Positions 34,801 to 46,578 of a stretch of DNA of 64,000 nt are shown here, in pieces. Under the pieces are notes generated by a model. That model saw only the letters and a program-made list of their open reading frames with translations. It was not told the origin of the DNA and searched no databases. The translations under genes and the position numbers were made by a program. Position 1 is the stretch's first letter, and every line of letters starts with the position of its first letter. Source of the DNA: Andrena cerasifolii (taxonomy: Eukaryota; Arthropoda; Insecta; Hymenoptera; Andrenidae); contig NC_135118.1 in the NCBI RefSeq assembly GCF_050908995.1, positions 3,534,001-3,598,000 of the forward strand. Reading direction: 5' to 3'.

Positions 34801-37800
34801 ATAACTTGTATCGTTGTGTTCGCGAGAGTTTATAGAATAATTTGGCAGAACAAGCAACCGACTAACTATTACTATTTGAACTCAAAAGATGTTCAAAGTT
34901 GAAAATTTACATTTTTTTTTTTCAAAATTGAATTTCTTGAAAACAGCAGAGGGTGGTGGCGACAAACGATTTGCGGATTCGTTTTCAGCGCACAAAAATC
35001 TAGCAAGAAATGGCAATTGAATGTTACAGATCAAAATGAGATATGTTCTTCTTTCATTAGAACCGCGTTACATCCAAAAATAGAAACACATGCTCCGCTT
35101 AGCCACAATATATAAAACAGTATTTCACGTGTTTATATGCTTAAATAATATTTTCTGATGCTCAACAGTGAAATATGCAAATTTGATTAAAATATACAGA
35201 AGTCGCCAAACTTGGTAAAAAATTAAAAACTTTCACCCCGTTTGGACCCGGTTAAATATTGTTCGATTGCAAAAAAACTTTTTTTGCCTATATTTGTCTT
35301 CCCCGGACGCAATTTTTCCACACTAGGCTCTTTCGAGTCTCGAAAATTTGATTTTTTCGGCCCACCCTACTGTCCATGCAGCTCGTTTTCCATGCTTAAT
35401 ACACAATTGCTTTCATACTTTCAGGCACTGCATAGCCATTCACCTTAACAAACCTCTGGATAAATTTCATTTACTTGTCTTTATGATGAAAAAGCTGTTT
35501 GCTCTCGCCCAGAATAAGTGCGCCGTCGAAGGAGCTGATGCTGTGATGATGCAGGAATGCTTGCTTGGTGGTCATTTGTATTTGCAAGTATTAAAAGAGA
35601 AGCTGCACGCTTGGCTGACTGGTCTTAAATTCGGAATTTTAAAGCGTTCAAGGAGCGCTGGTAATAGGTACACTTTAAACGTGCGTAAGTATTTCAGGAA
35701 CTAATGCAGAGCTTTCAAATATTCCGGTTATTAACAGAACTGTTTTACGTATCAATAACAGAGGAAATGTTGAACGTAATGAAGTATGGAAACTCCCTTG
35801 AGTCACAGATGGAGAATTTCATATCGACTGGAAATTTAAAGTCACCGACAGGTCTAGGACTGATGCAAAACACAGGTCTTACGATCATTGCTGAGAATAT
35901 TAACCGGATGCGTTACATGAGCCACTTTCGCGCCATACATAGGGGTTCCTTTTTCCAAGAGATGAGGACCACCGAAGCTAGACAATTATTGCCAGATGCA
36001 TGGGGTAATGCTTGGTTACGCTTACAGATATATTATAAAATTTTCGCTATCAGTTGAAAAGAATTTCTGTAATTATTAATTACGTAGGATTCATCTGTCC
36101 TGTACATACACCCGACGGTGCGCCTTGTGGCCTCCTCAATCACTTAACAATGAACTGCATAATCACGAAACACCCAGATCCGAAATTAAAAGCCAATATC
36201 CCTATTGTATTGATGGATCTTGGAATGATACCGCTATCTATTGCTGACAATTGGAAAAACTCGTACATCGTAATATTGGATGGAAAATTGATTGGATTAA
36301 TAGAAAACAACATAATTGCCAGAGTGACGGACAAGCTGAGAATACTTAAAATAAAAGGAGAAGAGGTAGGTAATACACTTAACATTAAATTTAAATTTAA
36401 TTTAAGGGGACCTCCCGGTCTAAAGGCAAGGATTGTAACCCGCTCGGAGCCGATTACTAGTAACATAAGACAGTCTAGTCCAGACAGCCACTTAAGGGGG
36501 TACTCTGGTCATCTGACCGAAATATTGAGCAGGGCACAAGTAGATGAATATTGTGTAAAAAGTTTTGCACGATTATATTTGTTATTCATTCAGTAAAAAA
36601 AATCATAAAGATTGCTCATTTTTTCGGCCGGATGACCAGAGTACGTTAAGTGGCTGTCTGAACCAGACTGTCTTATGTTACTAGTAACCCGCTCCGGACG
36701 GGTTAGAATCCCTGTCTAAAAGTTGATTTTTTTTTAATCTCATTTTTTCGAATGTTCAACGTTTTCGGAATAAGTGTTTAAAAGGATTTGTTGAAATTCG
36801 TAAAATTCCCGAAGTTATAGGCATTTGAGTAGCGCCCACGTAAAACTTTAAACGCGTTTCTCTCGAAACAGTGTCCTCAAAACGGTAGGACCTGTATTTT
36901 CAAAAGTTACTATCCGATTCGACTGAAACTTTTTTTATTTTGAAGAATATACTTCTGGCTAGGGGGGAAACCGGAAAAAAATTACAAAATAACATTCTTT
37001 TATAAAATAACGACACTTGAAGTTTGAAATCACTCCCTATACTTTTCATCCTTTCAACGCCTTGGAAATTATAAATTTTCAATTTTTTGTATTTTTTTCT
37101 GGTACCTCCCCCCCCCCCTAGCCAGAAGTATATTCTTCAAAATAAAAAAAGTTTCAGTCGAATCGGATAATAACTTTTGGAGATACAGATCCCACCGATT
37201 TGGATCAATTTTTTGACGCCTTGACTTTAACGACTCCCCAGTGCCGTCTACAATGATTAATTATGAAACAAAAAAATATATTTTTATAATTTAAGACGTC
37301 TTTAATTCACTGCAACAAATCCCATTAAATTATATATAGTAGTTTTCCTTTAATTAATTCCTAAAGATCGCCTATTTTTTTATGCTCCCCTTAAATTTGC
37401 TTGTCCCATGATCTGTTTTTAGATCCCACATACATTAGAAATAGTGCTGGTGCCAAAGAAAAATGTACCAGCGCAGTATCCAGGACTATATTTATTCACG
37501 AATCCAGCTCGCATGATGAGGCCAGTAATGAATTTGGCCGCTAAGAAGATCGAATACATAGGAACATTCGAACAAGTATACTTAAACATCTGCGTTACAC
37601 CCGAAGAAGCCTACGAAGGAGTAATATAAATCATTCTATCCTTTTTATGTTGTTTCATATAATTCGTCAGTTTCTCATTTAATTTATTATTGCAGCTGAC
37701 GTCGCACCAAGAGCTGTCGAAGACAGCTTTTCTGAGCAATCTGGCTAGTCTCATCCCAATGCCAGACTGCAATCAAAGTCCACGAAACATGTACCAGTGT

Positions 37801-39581
37801 CAGGTAAAAGATTTCTATGCATTTCCTTTAGTATATTAGCTAAGAGATTTTCAGACGTTTAAGTTCACGAAAGTTCAATTTCCTTTTAGATGGGTAAACA
37901 AACCATGGGCACTCCCTGCCATACGTGGCAATTGCAATCGGAAACAAAATTGTATAGGTTGCAAACACCCTCGACGCCGCTGTTTCGACCTGTACATCAC
38001 GACAAGATTAATCTCGATGATTTTGCTATGGGCACTAATGCGATAGTCGCTGTTATTTCATACACTGTAAGTGTCACTAACAATGTTAACAGGATGTTTT
38101 CAGTACGGTATGTGCATTTATAGGGATACGATATGGAAGACGCAATGATTATAAACAAAGCAGCGTATGACAGAGGCTTTGCACACGGAATGATTTATAA
38201 ATCTGAATTCGTAGATTTGAAAGATCAAAAAAGTTATTTCGAAAGGAACCCGGATAAACCTGAGCTTGCCGAGAAATTGGATGCTGACGGCCTTCCTATA
38301 CCAGGAACTATTATCTCTGAAGGTGATGTCTACTATTGGTAAGTTACTTGTTATGTGCTTAAGGATACCTGCTACTTGCAATCTCACTTTATGTAAGACG
38401 TTGCGAGTAATCTTTCTTGACAGCTACTATGATGCGGACCAGACAAAATACGTTACTGGTAAATATCAAGGAAAAGAAGATGCTCATATAGACAACGTAA
38501 AGCTCTGCGGGACATTGCACAGTTATATTCCACGTAGGGCCTGCATAACATTTCGCATTTCAGTTAGTAGAATATCAGTTTAATGTCTTGCGAATCGGCG
38601 TACACCAACGCAATCTTATTTAGCCAATGTTCCTTTAATATTTCAGCGCAATCCAAGCGTCGGGGACAAATTTGCTTCGAGGGCGGGTCAGAAAGGTATC
38701 TGTTCGCATAAGTGGCCAGCGGAGGATCTACCATTCACGGAAACTGGTCTGATCCCTGACATTGTGTTCAATCCCCATGGCTTTCCAAGTCGTATGACGA
38801 TAGGTGAGATTAATGTTCGTAATATTTACAATTCGCATGTTCCGACACAGATGTTCAAATTAAAATTTATACGCATCGGCAGCCATGATGATCGAAGTGA
38901 TGGCTGGAAAGTCAGCAGCCGTTCATGGATTGGTGCACGATGCGACATCCTTTAGGTTCAACGAGAACAATACAGCTGTGGAGTACTTTGGCAAGCTATT
39001 GGAACGTGGTGGTTACAATTATTACGGAACAGAAAGGATGTACTCTGGAGTAGATGGAAGGGAAATGACTGCTGATATTTTCTTCGGGGTTGTGCATTAT
39101 CAACGATTGCGACATATGGTTTCGGATAAGTGGCAGGTGAGAAGCACTGGCCCAATCGACGTTCTAACAAGACAACCCATAAAGGGTAGACGAAGAGGTG
39201 GTGGCGTTCGATTTGGCGAAATGGAACGAGACTCGTTGATATCTCACGGTTGCTCGTTTCTGCTTCAAGACCGTCTTTTCCATTGTTCAGACAAAACTAC
39301 AGTGAGTGCCGATTCTCTTTTAGTTCCCTTCCCTTTTCTGCTCTATTAATAAAATATCCAATGCTTCGCAGACGTTGGTTTGCCAAAAGTGTGGAACACT
39401 GTTGGGCCCGGTGATGGAGATGGCTTTAAACGCGGCAGGATTAAATGAGAAAACAAAGTGCCGTCTTTGCAGTAACGACGAGTCCGTGAGGGAAGTTGAC
39501 ATACCGTACATCTTTCGATATCTCGTGACACAATTAACATCCTGTAATATCAACGTAAAACTCTCATTCGCGGAGAAATGA
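31829..39581 (+). CDS. POLR1B: DNA-directed RNA polymerase I subunit RPA2 (second largest)
   Basis: Fifteen exons join in phase to 1123 codons (1122 aa; human is 1135): 31829-31897, 31981-32313, 33068-33307, 33384-33706, 35425-35684, 35762-36004, 36088-36365, 37423-37620, 37696-37803, 37890-38066, 38124-38338, 38424-38562, 38647-38803, 38883-39301 and 39372-39581. The product is the beta-like subunit that forms half of the Pol I active site and transcribes rRNA genes in the nucleolus. Diagnostic blocks are [79 protein letters not shown] and RFGEMERDSLISHG. The C-terminal zinc site has C1057, C1060, C1083 and C1086. Divergence from RPB2 and closeness to human RPA2 in these blocks support Pol I. 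Three introns carry large transposon-derived foldbacks. Confidence 0.96.
32362..33040. mobile_element. hAT-type foldback, family H3, in POLR1B intron 2
   Basis: Termini are CGGGGCTTGAAAACTG and GTTTCAAGCCCTG, with a perfect 8-bp duplication GTATCTGA at 32354-32361 and 33041-33048. Arms share the ACGGTTCCTATTTCC and TATCGGTT-type repeats of the TEP-intron copy, and pair along almost the full length. Confidence 0.85.
33744..35369. mobile_element. Long foldback, POLR1B intron 4
   Basis: About 1.63 kb with arms pairing over most of the length. Termini TAGGGTGGGCCGAAAAAATC and its complement. Flanks ATGTCCAT (33736-33743) and CTGTCCAT (35370-35377) agree at 7 of 8, hAT-like. Inner arms contain GAGGGTGGTGGCGACAAACG and GAAAATGACACCCGA with inverses. 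It fills nearly the whole intron. Confidence 0.75.
36454..36688. repeat. Foldback in POLR1B intron 7
   Basis: TTACTAGTAACATAAGACAG pairs with its inverse, then CAGACAGCCAC with GTGGCTGTCTG. Exactly at the centre of this palindrome is a TTAA-bounded insert (36496-36645). Confidence 0.6.
36496..36645. mobile_element. TTAA-bounded mini-element at a palindrome centre
   Basis: Flanked by TTAA at 36492-36495 and 36646-36649. Termini GGGGGTACTCTGGTCATC and GATGACCAGAGTACG are inverted. 150 bp, no coding capacity. Confidence 0.55.
36880..37195. repeat. Second foldback in POLR1B intron 7
   Basis: Arms share AAGTTACTATCCGATTCGAC and GAAGAATATACTTCTGGCTA with inverses. The loop is AT-rich with a 10-base C run near 37110. 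Ends not resolved. Confidence 0.5.
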
Positions 39582-40007
39582 ACGAATATTAAAATACGCG
39601 TACATACTATATTTGTACTCTCTCTCTTTTTTTTTTTTTAGCAATAATAATACTTTATTTCTCTTTTCTAACATTCCATTAAACATTTCAAATTACAAAT
39701 TCAAGACACTGAACAATTCAATCCATTATTAAGACAATTAACGCTGTCTAACGATTATGTACATTTCTTCCCGATATCTGTGTATTTGAAAAGATTTCGA
39801 ACTGAATGAGTGGGTCTGTTCGAATTATCTTTCGTATCTCTACATTTGGTAACAATATTGAATACAACGGAATGTCTGTGTTTCTTTAATTTCAAAGAAG
39901 TATTTCCTATATAGATTTTTATACACATTTGAAGCAGATTATTTGAGGAAAGGAAGGCAAAATGTACAGATTTCAAGCAGAACTTACAATTTGCGAAGCT
40001 TATATAT
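39582..40007. other. POLR1B/VhaSFD convergent 3' region
   Basis: About 426 bp separate the two stop codons. Most of it should be VhaSFD 3' UTR, read on the minus strand down to the AATAAA at 39654-39659. No clear plus-strand AATAAA for POLR1B was seen within 60 bp of its stop. Confidence 0.5.
39654..39659 (-). promoter_or_regulatory. VhaSFD poly(A) signal AATAAA (minus strand)
   Basis: Minus-strand AATAAA lies about 350 nt beyond the VhaSFD stop, and an A-rich run follows about 15 nt further on. It sits only about 70 bp from the stop of the facing POLR1B gene, so the two mRNAs probably meet or overlap. Confidence 0.45.
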
Positions 40008-43000
40008 CTAAGCTTTCGCTGGGACTTGTGTGCCGGGTTTAGCTCCTGAAGCACCTGGCGCACCAGTTTGTTCTTTCTCCAGTTGCTTTCCTAAATACTC
40101 CCTACGAATTATATACGAAAAGCTTCAATATCGATATTCAAATATCGCGATTTTAAAGTACTTTTTCTTTTACCACTTTACCAGCCGTACGTTTTCGAGC
40201 AAAATTAATCGAGATCTTTCAACGGTAATGTCATCGCTTATAAATGTGAAATAAGATTGAATTTTCAGGCTGAAACGTGGTGATCGATCGGTCTCGTGAA
40301 ATCACGTGTACGTGGCAGCGGCAGATAAGGTGGTAAACAGTAGGGGTGTACGGGTACCCGAGCGTCGAGCCAGGATCTCGAAAGTTTGTCAACACAAATA
40401 TATATTCGGGTAACCATTATTTCGGTTCGGGATCCGATCCAAGGAAAATATTATAAGACAGGCTTGCGAATTAAGTGAACGCGGCGGCCGAGTTTCAGAG
40501 GCAACGCCTCCTTTCTCCCGCCGCGCGTCTTGGCCCCCGCGGCGGTGTAGGTGCTTGGAGCACCTCAGGCCCGTAGCATATGAACCGCGCGTGGCGCATT
40601 GTGGCGACATTGTATCAATAGGTTTCCACGTCGTCCCAGAGAGCACGATTTTCGATGCGTTTGGTTTGTCAACGCGCCAAGCGCGGTTCACGTGGTACGG
40701 GCCTGAGGCGCCCCAAGCACCTAGGCCGCCGCGGGGGCCAAGACGCGCGGCGGGAGAAAGGAGGAATTGCCTCTCAAAATCGGCCGCCGCGTTCACTTAA
40801 GGGGGGAGTCCTATTTAGGACGCTAGGAATAAGGTGATTCTTGGGAATTTTTTTTCTGAGAAACTGTTGAGCGGATCTTTTCCAAACTTTCAGGGTATTT
40901 TAGTTCACATCCCAACAATAAAAATTAATTTTTTCCTTACAAAGTGTTCGGTAGAAATGGAGATATATGAACACGTTCGTTAGGACTCGCGCCGGGGGTG
41001 CAAATTTGCGATTGTAATGGTGGCCCCAATTCTGCGCTGAAATAAAAAAACCAAGGATTTTCTTATTTCTAGTACAATTACATTGTCGATGAACCTAACA
41101 AACGGGAAAAAAGTTAAAAGTTGGCAAATTGGTGGGACTTGAAAGAAAAAGTTATGATTCTGCTCCAAGATATTTCGTACTATTTATGAAAAAAGACTTG
41201 CTCAATTCAATTTATTTATCAAAGTTATAGGTCCATCGACAATGTAATTATACTAGAATTAAGAAAAATCTTGGTTTTTTTATTTCGGGGAAGAATTTGG
41301 ACCACCATTACAATCGCAAATTTGCAACTCCGGCGTGCGAGTCCTAACGAACGTGTCCCTATATCTCCATTTCTACCGACCACTTTGTAACGAAAAAATT
41401 AATTTTTATTGTTGGGATGTGAACTAAAATACCCTGAAAGTTTGGAAAAGATCCGCTCAACAGTTTCTCAGAAAAAAAATTCCCAAGAATCACCTTATTC
41501 CTAGCGTCCTAAATAGGGCTCCCCCTTAATTCCCAAGCCTGTTATAAGATGTGAAATAATATTATTTTATTAAAATAAGATGCATTAGCCGTATAAGACG
41601 AGTGTAATATATCCTTTGCTTAAAAATTCTTACATCTGATCACACTGCAAATCACAACTTAAAAGTTTCAGTACAAAACCAGACGGAAAAATTATATTCT
41701 GAATTGAAAATCGGGGCCGGAAATAACGGGTATCCGAATATGTTTATGTGAAAACAAACTTTCCGGGATCCCTACCCGATCCGAAATATCGGGTACCCGC
41801 ACACCTCTATTAAACAGTTGGTAAATTACGTACCAATTGTGCACCATAAGCTTCTGAACTGCAATGAGAGCTTCGTACCTCACATTAGGATCTTCGTGAC
41901 CTAGGAGTTGCATTACTCGTTGCTTACCTCCAAGTTGTTCGATTACACTGAAATAATGTTATAAGTTAAGCCCAGTAATTGGGTAATTTCCGAAAGTGGG
42001 CGGTGGAATGAAGAAAAAGGCTTCGTCGAACGTACTGTTTTCCACGTGGGTAGTGCCTTACGTATTCGCCAATATCGAAGCTGGCTACGCTGAGAACTAT
42101 CGAGTCCTTGCTAGTTGCCAACAAATGAACTAAAATTCGCAGCAGCTCGTAATTCTTCTCATTAAGCCGACTAGCGTTTTCTCGCCAGAATTTGCCGGAT
42201 TTGTGAACCGGGGACCATCCGAGGCGTCCAGATTTCACCTCAGTCGAGTACTCGTCGAAGGAACTCAAATCTTGAACGGACACTTGCAACATTTCGTTCA
42301 AGAATTCAATATCGCCGGTGATATCTTCATCGTCGAATTTGCGTTGCCCCAGTATCGACAGCTGTTTCAACACTTTGCACTGCACCATGGCCAAGCAGTG
42401 CTCCTTGGCAACTTGCTCGTCATTCACTTTCTCGATAAGGTTCTGCAAAGATTAAAAAAGTAAGTAAAGACAACGATGGCAGGATATCTATGTTTGCGGG
42501 ACTCACTCTAAACACTGCTAAAATAATACGTGTCACTTTCTCCTTGACCGAATCGCTTAATATGTCTGCCAGAATCGGTATGACGGTGAACCTAAAATGT
42601 GAGAATTAAATACCATTCTCCTGTAAGCACAATAACCAAGAAACTCGCTTCGCGCGATACGTACTTGTTCATTTTTTCTGCGAGTAGTGGATTGAATGTT
42701 AGTACCCATAAGCAAAATATAAGCTGGTATTGCACTTGGAAGTTTACTCTGCCCGTCAGGACGCTCAACAATGTGGAGATTCCATCCACCGACACAAACG
42801 CGAAACGATATTCGTTTATACGAAGCATCATTTGCAAACAACGCGCCACAGATTGAATATACTCGTTATTCTAAATAAAAAAAGAATAGAGAGAAATACG
42901 TAGCATTTTAAAAATCTAAGTAAATAATAATATGAGAAGTTGAGATTATGTGTGCGCACAAGAGAAGTGAATTGAAAAGACCATTGTGAGTAAAAGAGAG

Positions 43001-45736
43001 TCCAAGTAAGATGTATTCTTCCATTGAAATGTAAAGTTAGTAATTAACGTCCATAATTAATTACCTTCTTCCCAAATAGGAATAATTTCATACACACTCG
43101 GGGAGATTTCTGATAACAAGTGATTACTTACACGCGAATTCGCTAAATTCTTTCCTGGGCATCCATATTAAGATTTAAACAGTTTTCGTATCGAATGCTT
43201 ACGTTTTATGTTCGAAGTGAAATTAAATTACTTGAATCTCGTAATATTTTCATATTAAAAATTAGCTGTTCTATGACCAACCAGATTGAGTTGTTCGTGT
43301 AGCTCAAACGCCTCCTTGTCCGCAGTGTTGTCTTGTTCTACTTCTGCATGCAAGTCTGTGTCCTGAAGTGCCTCAAACTAAAACCCCGCGTGACTTGTTC
43401 ATGTGTTTAAATTATCGTACAATTCAAGAACATTTTTCTACCTATTCGTTATCTCGCGAGAAGCGACATGGATCTGCTGCATGGTAAGTGGCAATACATT
43501 TCCGTTTTATGGTTAGTTGCAGTTTGAAAATTTGTAAATGATGAGGCACAGAAGGATATGTAACTGTACGAGGGAATACAATTGTTGTAACTGGTCGCTG
43601 AATAATGTTACGTGAAATTCGTATTATGATTTAATCAATTTCATTGCGTACCTAATGAGAACCATCACCCATATTGTGCACACACATAACTATATTAAAA
43701 ATAGAAGCTAAGCAACAAATAAGAAGCGTACGGTATTTGCGAGAAATCGTTGTTCAAATACTCTCTCAGTTCTCGATTTGTGTAACTAAATATTACGAAT
43801 AGCATCTCTGAACTTACACTGAGCTTCAACTGATCTTTCAGCCATGTCAAATAAAAGTGAAGATCTGTTTTTTCCATCAAATCGTGACTCCAGCAAGCAA
43901 GTTTAGCGATAATGCGAGAAGTCATATTCATTATAAATCCATCTTGCCTGTTTAATAAGTTCAAGAAAGTCGCCCAGATCGATTCTCGTTTGCGATTCGA
44001 ATGTTCTTGAAAGATTTCTACACGGCTATGATCTTCCTAGTGTTCAAAATGTGACCAATTAGAAATATTGGTAATTATTTAGAAGTTTTCCATCCTCACC
44101 GATTTCAATGATTTTTGGATATGTTGTCGGGGACACGATTCTCAACAATTTTTTCCTACACATGTTACCGCCGCTCGACCTTCGTTTCCGAGATATTCGC
44201 GAAACACAGTAGATACGCGTCCGTGGCAGCGTATGCGCCAGAGCATGGAACAAAACAAACGACGAAGCTGACTTTCTTTCCGAGATATTTGCGAAAAACA
44301 TCTTTTGACTTATTCCGACGCAACGCATTCCACTTTCCAACTTGTCCTGGGTATTAGTATTGGTCGGGGCCAGATTAGCGCGGAGGGCGCGCGCCCGCCC
44401 GCGGGCGCGTAAAGCATGATAGGAAACCGATGCGAGTCGGGGTGTTGTTCAAATCTCTGAACTCACATCAGTTCGCTATCATGCTCTACGCGCCCCCTGC
44501 ACTAATTTAGCCCCAACCAATACTAATACCCGGGACAAGTTGGAAAGTGGAATGCGTTGCGTCGGAATAAGTCAACAGAAGTTTTTCGCAAATATCTCGG
44601 AAACGAAGGTCGTGCGGCGGTAACATGTACAGGAAAAAGTTGTTCAGAATCTCGATCTTGAGGACATATCCAAAAATCATTGAAATCGCTGAGGATGGAA
44701 AACTTCTAAATAATTACCGAAATATTTAATCAAGATGAATTTGCATTTATGTACAAGTTTATATACCTGAAACATATCATCGACCATTACAAGGATATAC
44801 TGAATAGTCTGATCTTTTGAAACATGACCGAGTAAATTAAGGAAAGTTCTAGCAGCCTGATGTGGATTCTCTTTCAGTTTCGCTTCTCGGGCACTGGCAT
44901 TGCTCGTGTCGAAAGCAACTATGAAATCGTGGTCCTCCTTCGATATCATTTGAGATCTACGAAATTTTCAGCATTAAATACAATCTTACGCAGATCTGCC
45001 TCTTCCACGTTTATGCGCAGTGACGACGCATTTGGGGAGATATTAATGTTTGCGATAAGTTCAATTATATTAAAATAACAAAAATTATTGTTAGAAATTG
45101 TATGAGATCGTAACAGCAGATTCTATTCTTAAACTGAAGTTCTTACTGTAAATAGGATTGCCAATTAATCCGTTGATTTCTGATATCAGCAGCCTGCTGC
45201 TGAAGAATACTTGTGGCTGCCAGCATATCTGGAATATTTTCAACACTTGTGATTTACTACTTCGTGTACTTATAATAACAACAGGTGAACAAAACTGATT
45301 GCAGCACAAAACTTCATATGTATGTTTCAAATACAGGAATGAAGAATAATCAATATTAGAGAAAGATTTAATACACTACTGCAAGTACTGTATATCTAGA
45401 TATGCATGTTACGCGTCCGAACTTAAAATAAAGAAAACTCTACACAGCAAAGGGGCAGACAGGCATTTTACAAAACGGATTCCGTAACATATAATTATTA
45501 CTATGGACACTGAATTTTTACGGCATAGATGATTCGCTACCTTTATGATAAATAAATGACAAATGAAGTAGAGAAGGAAACAGGAAGAATATAATGTCTT
45601 TGCAAATCACATAAACACCTTACAGTATTGGGAGTGGCAATGTCAAATTAAAAAATAATTTTAGCACAAAGCAATTACCAATTTTCTCGTCTGGCAGAGT
45701 CGGTATCATCTCCTTAATATTCGCGCGGTCTACCAT
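40008..45736 (-). CDS. VhaSFD: V-type proton ATPase subunit H
   Basis: Nine constitutive minus-strand exons give 485 codons (484 aa; human is 483): 45736-45679, 45228-45147, 44956-44767, 44036-43818, 42870-42665, 42591-42507, 42442-42036, 41947-41834 and 40101-40008. Subunit H is a HEAT/armadillo-like solenoid that bridges the V1 and Vo sectors. It is needed for coupled proton pumping and silences free V1. Matching blocks are MISKEDHDFIVAFDTS, LNLLNRQDGFI, ARCLQMMLRINEYRFAF, TRIILAVFRNLIEK, QDLSSFDEY, FDIGEYVRHYPRGK and QKLMVHNWEYLGKQLEKE. A tenth, in-frame cassette exon lies at 43371-43282. The last intron (40102-41833) contains one hAT-type element with two TTAA-bounded elements inside it. 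Intron 3 holds another foldback. Confidence 0.95.
40475..40796. mobile_element. GC-rich TTAA-bounded inverted-repeat element
   Basis: It is bounded by TTAA at 40471-40474 and 40797-40800, with termini GTGAACGCGGCGGCCGA and its near-perfect complement. The interior is strongly GC-rich and itself self-complementary (CGCGCGTCTTGGCCCCCGCG and its inverse), unlike the surrounding AT-rich intron. piggyBac-type target preference is inferred. Confidence 0.65.
40801..41525. mobile_element. TTAA-bounded foldback element
   Basis: It is bounded by TTAA at 40797-40800 (shared with its left neighbour) and 41526-41529. Termini are GGGGGGAGTCCTATTTAGGA and the inverse. The arms run most of the length (CCCTGAAAGTTTGGAAAAGA and its complement). 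There is no coding capacity. Confidence 0.65.
43282..43371 (-). other. Candidate 90-nt in-frame cassette exon of VhaSFD
   Basis: Between the exons ending at 43818 and starting at 42870 there is a 90-nt open block flanked by an AG acceptor (TTAGTTTGAG) and a GT donor (GTTGGT). Phase is 0 on both sides. It would add 30 acidic residues (LQDTDLHAEVEQDN ... ELHEQLNL) after residue 183. The vertebrate H subunit also has an optional insert near this position. Retained reading frame and acidic, protein-like content favour a real exon. The donor is weaker than its neighbours, which suits regulated inclusion. Confidence 0.6.
44066..44730. mobile_element. Foldback in VhaSFD intron 3
   Basis: AATATTGGTAATTATTTAGA pairs with the inverse near 44705. 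CCAACTTGTCCTGGGTATTA pairs with its inverse near 44520. The centre is GC-rich (GCGCGCGCCCGCCCGCGGGC near 44385). Ends approximate. Confidence 0.55.
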
Positions 45737-46268
45737 TTTTGTTGTCGTCGCTTAAGACTCCTGTATTTCAATGAACAAATTTCTGCAAAATTAAAGTTCT
45801 ACTGGTTCGCACAACTCGCACTCCCTTCAGCTGTTGGATCACAAGACCAATGTATAACCAACTCCTTCTGAAAATAGCCACAAGGTTCCCTAGCAATTGT
45901 GTTGTTGCGCGGTTCCGAGGAAGTTTCAGTTGTTAACGCGGGTTGGTGCCCGTGGAGCGCTGAAGAACTCTGCCCGTGAAATGCGCGAGTGTTTGAAATA
46001 AAATGAAATTAAATGCTGGTAAGGACTTCAATATATTTCTCGATAGTTTTAACCCCTCAGCGTGGTACGACGAGCAGGACTGGTCATAGGAAAACTGTCC
46101 GCAACGGCGGTATGACGAGTAGCGCTCGTCAAGGGACATGAAGCGAGTAGGGACCAAGGTCTATTGGACATACGAATTAGTGGTGTGCTGTGCTCTTCTC
46201 ATATACATTCTGTAGGCCTTGGCAAGGAGATATTGCCGTGAAGAGGGCCTCTGCAAGAGAGTGGCCGC

Positions 46269-46483
46269 ATAGACATATATAGACGGAGCAGAAGCTGGGA
46301 CTTTCGGCGAGGGGAACGGTAGGCTTGGAGGGGAAAAGGCAGAAGTCAGATACAGGCACGTCGGGTTAGCTTTGGAAGCATTCGGCATGCATATCCATTG
46401 CGTTACCCGATTTGCCTGTATCGCTCCCCTTACCGCGAAACTTACACCCCCCCCCAACTTACGCTCCGTCTATATATGTCTAT
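46269..46483. mobile_element. MITE with 9-10 bp target duplication (Mutator-like?)
   Basis: About 21-bp inverted termini starting ATAGACATATATAGACGGAG. Flanks GAGTGGCCGC (46259-46268) and GAGTGGCCGT (46484-46493) agree at the first 9 of 10, a duplication length typical of Mutator-type elements. Confidence 0.55.
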
Positions 46484-46578
46484 GAGTGGCCGTTTGAGAG
46501 GGATGCAAGTCCGATTGGTTAGGTTAGGAGATATGACAATACTTCTTCAGGTCTGCTAGTGATCCTCTAAATAGGGGC

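Larger units (their letters stand above)
40341..41809. mobile_element. hAT-type element, family H1, in the VhaSFD last intron
   Basis: Termini TAGGGGTGTACGGGTACCCG and TCGGGTACCCGCACACCTCTA match the RACK1-intron copy. Flanks GTAAACAG (40333-40340) and TTAAACAG (41810-41817) agree at 7 of 8. Its centre is occupied by two TTAA-bounded elements (40475-40796 and 40801-41525). Confidence 0.75.
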
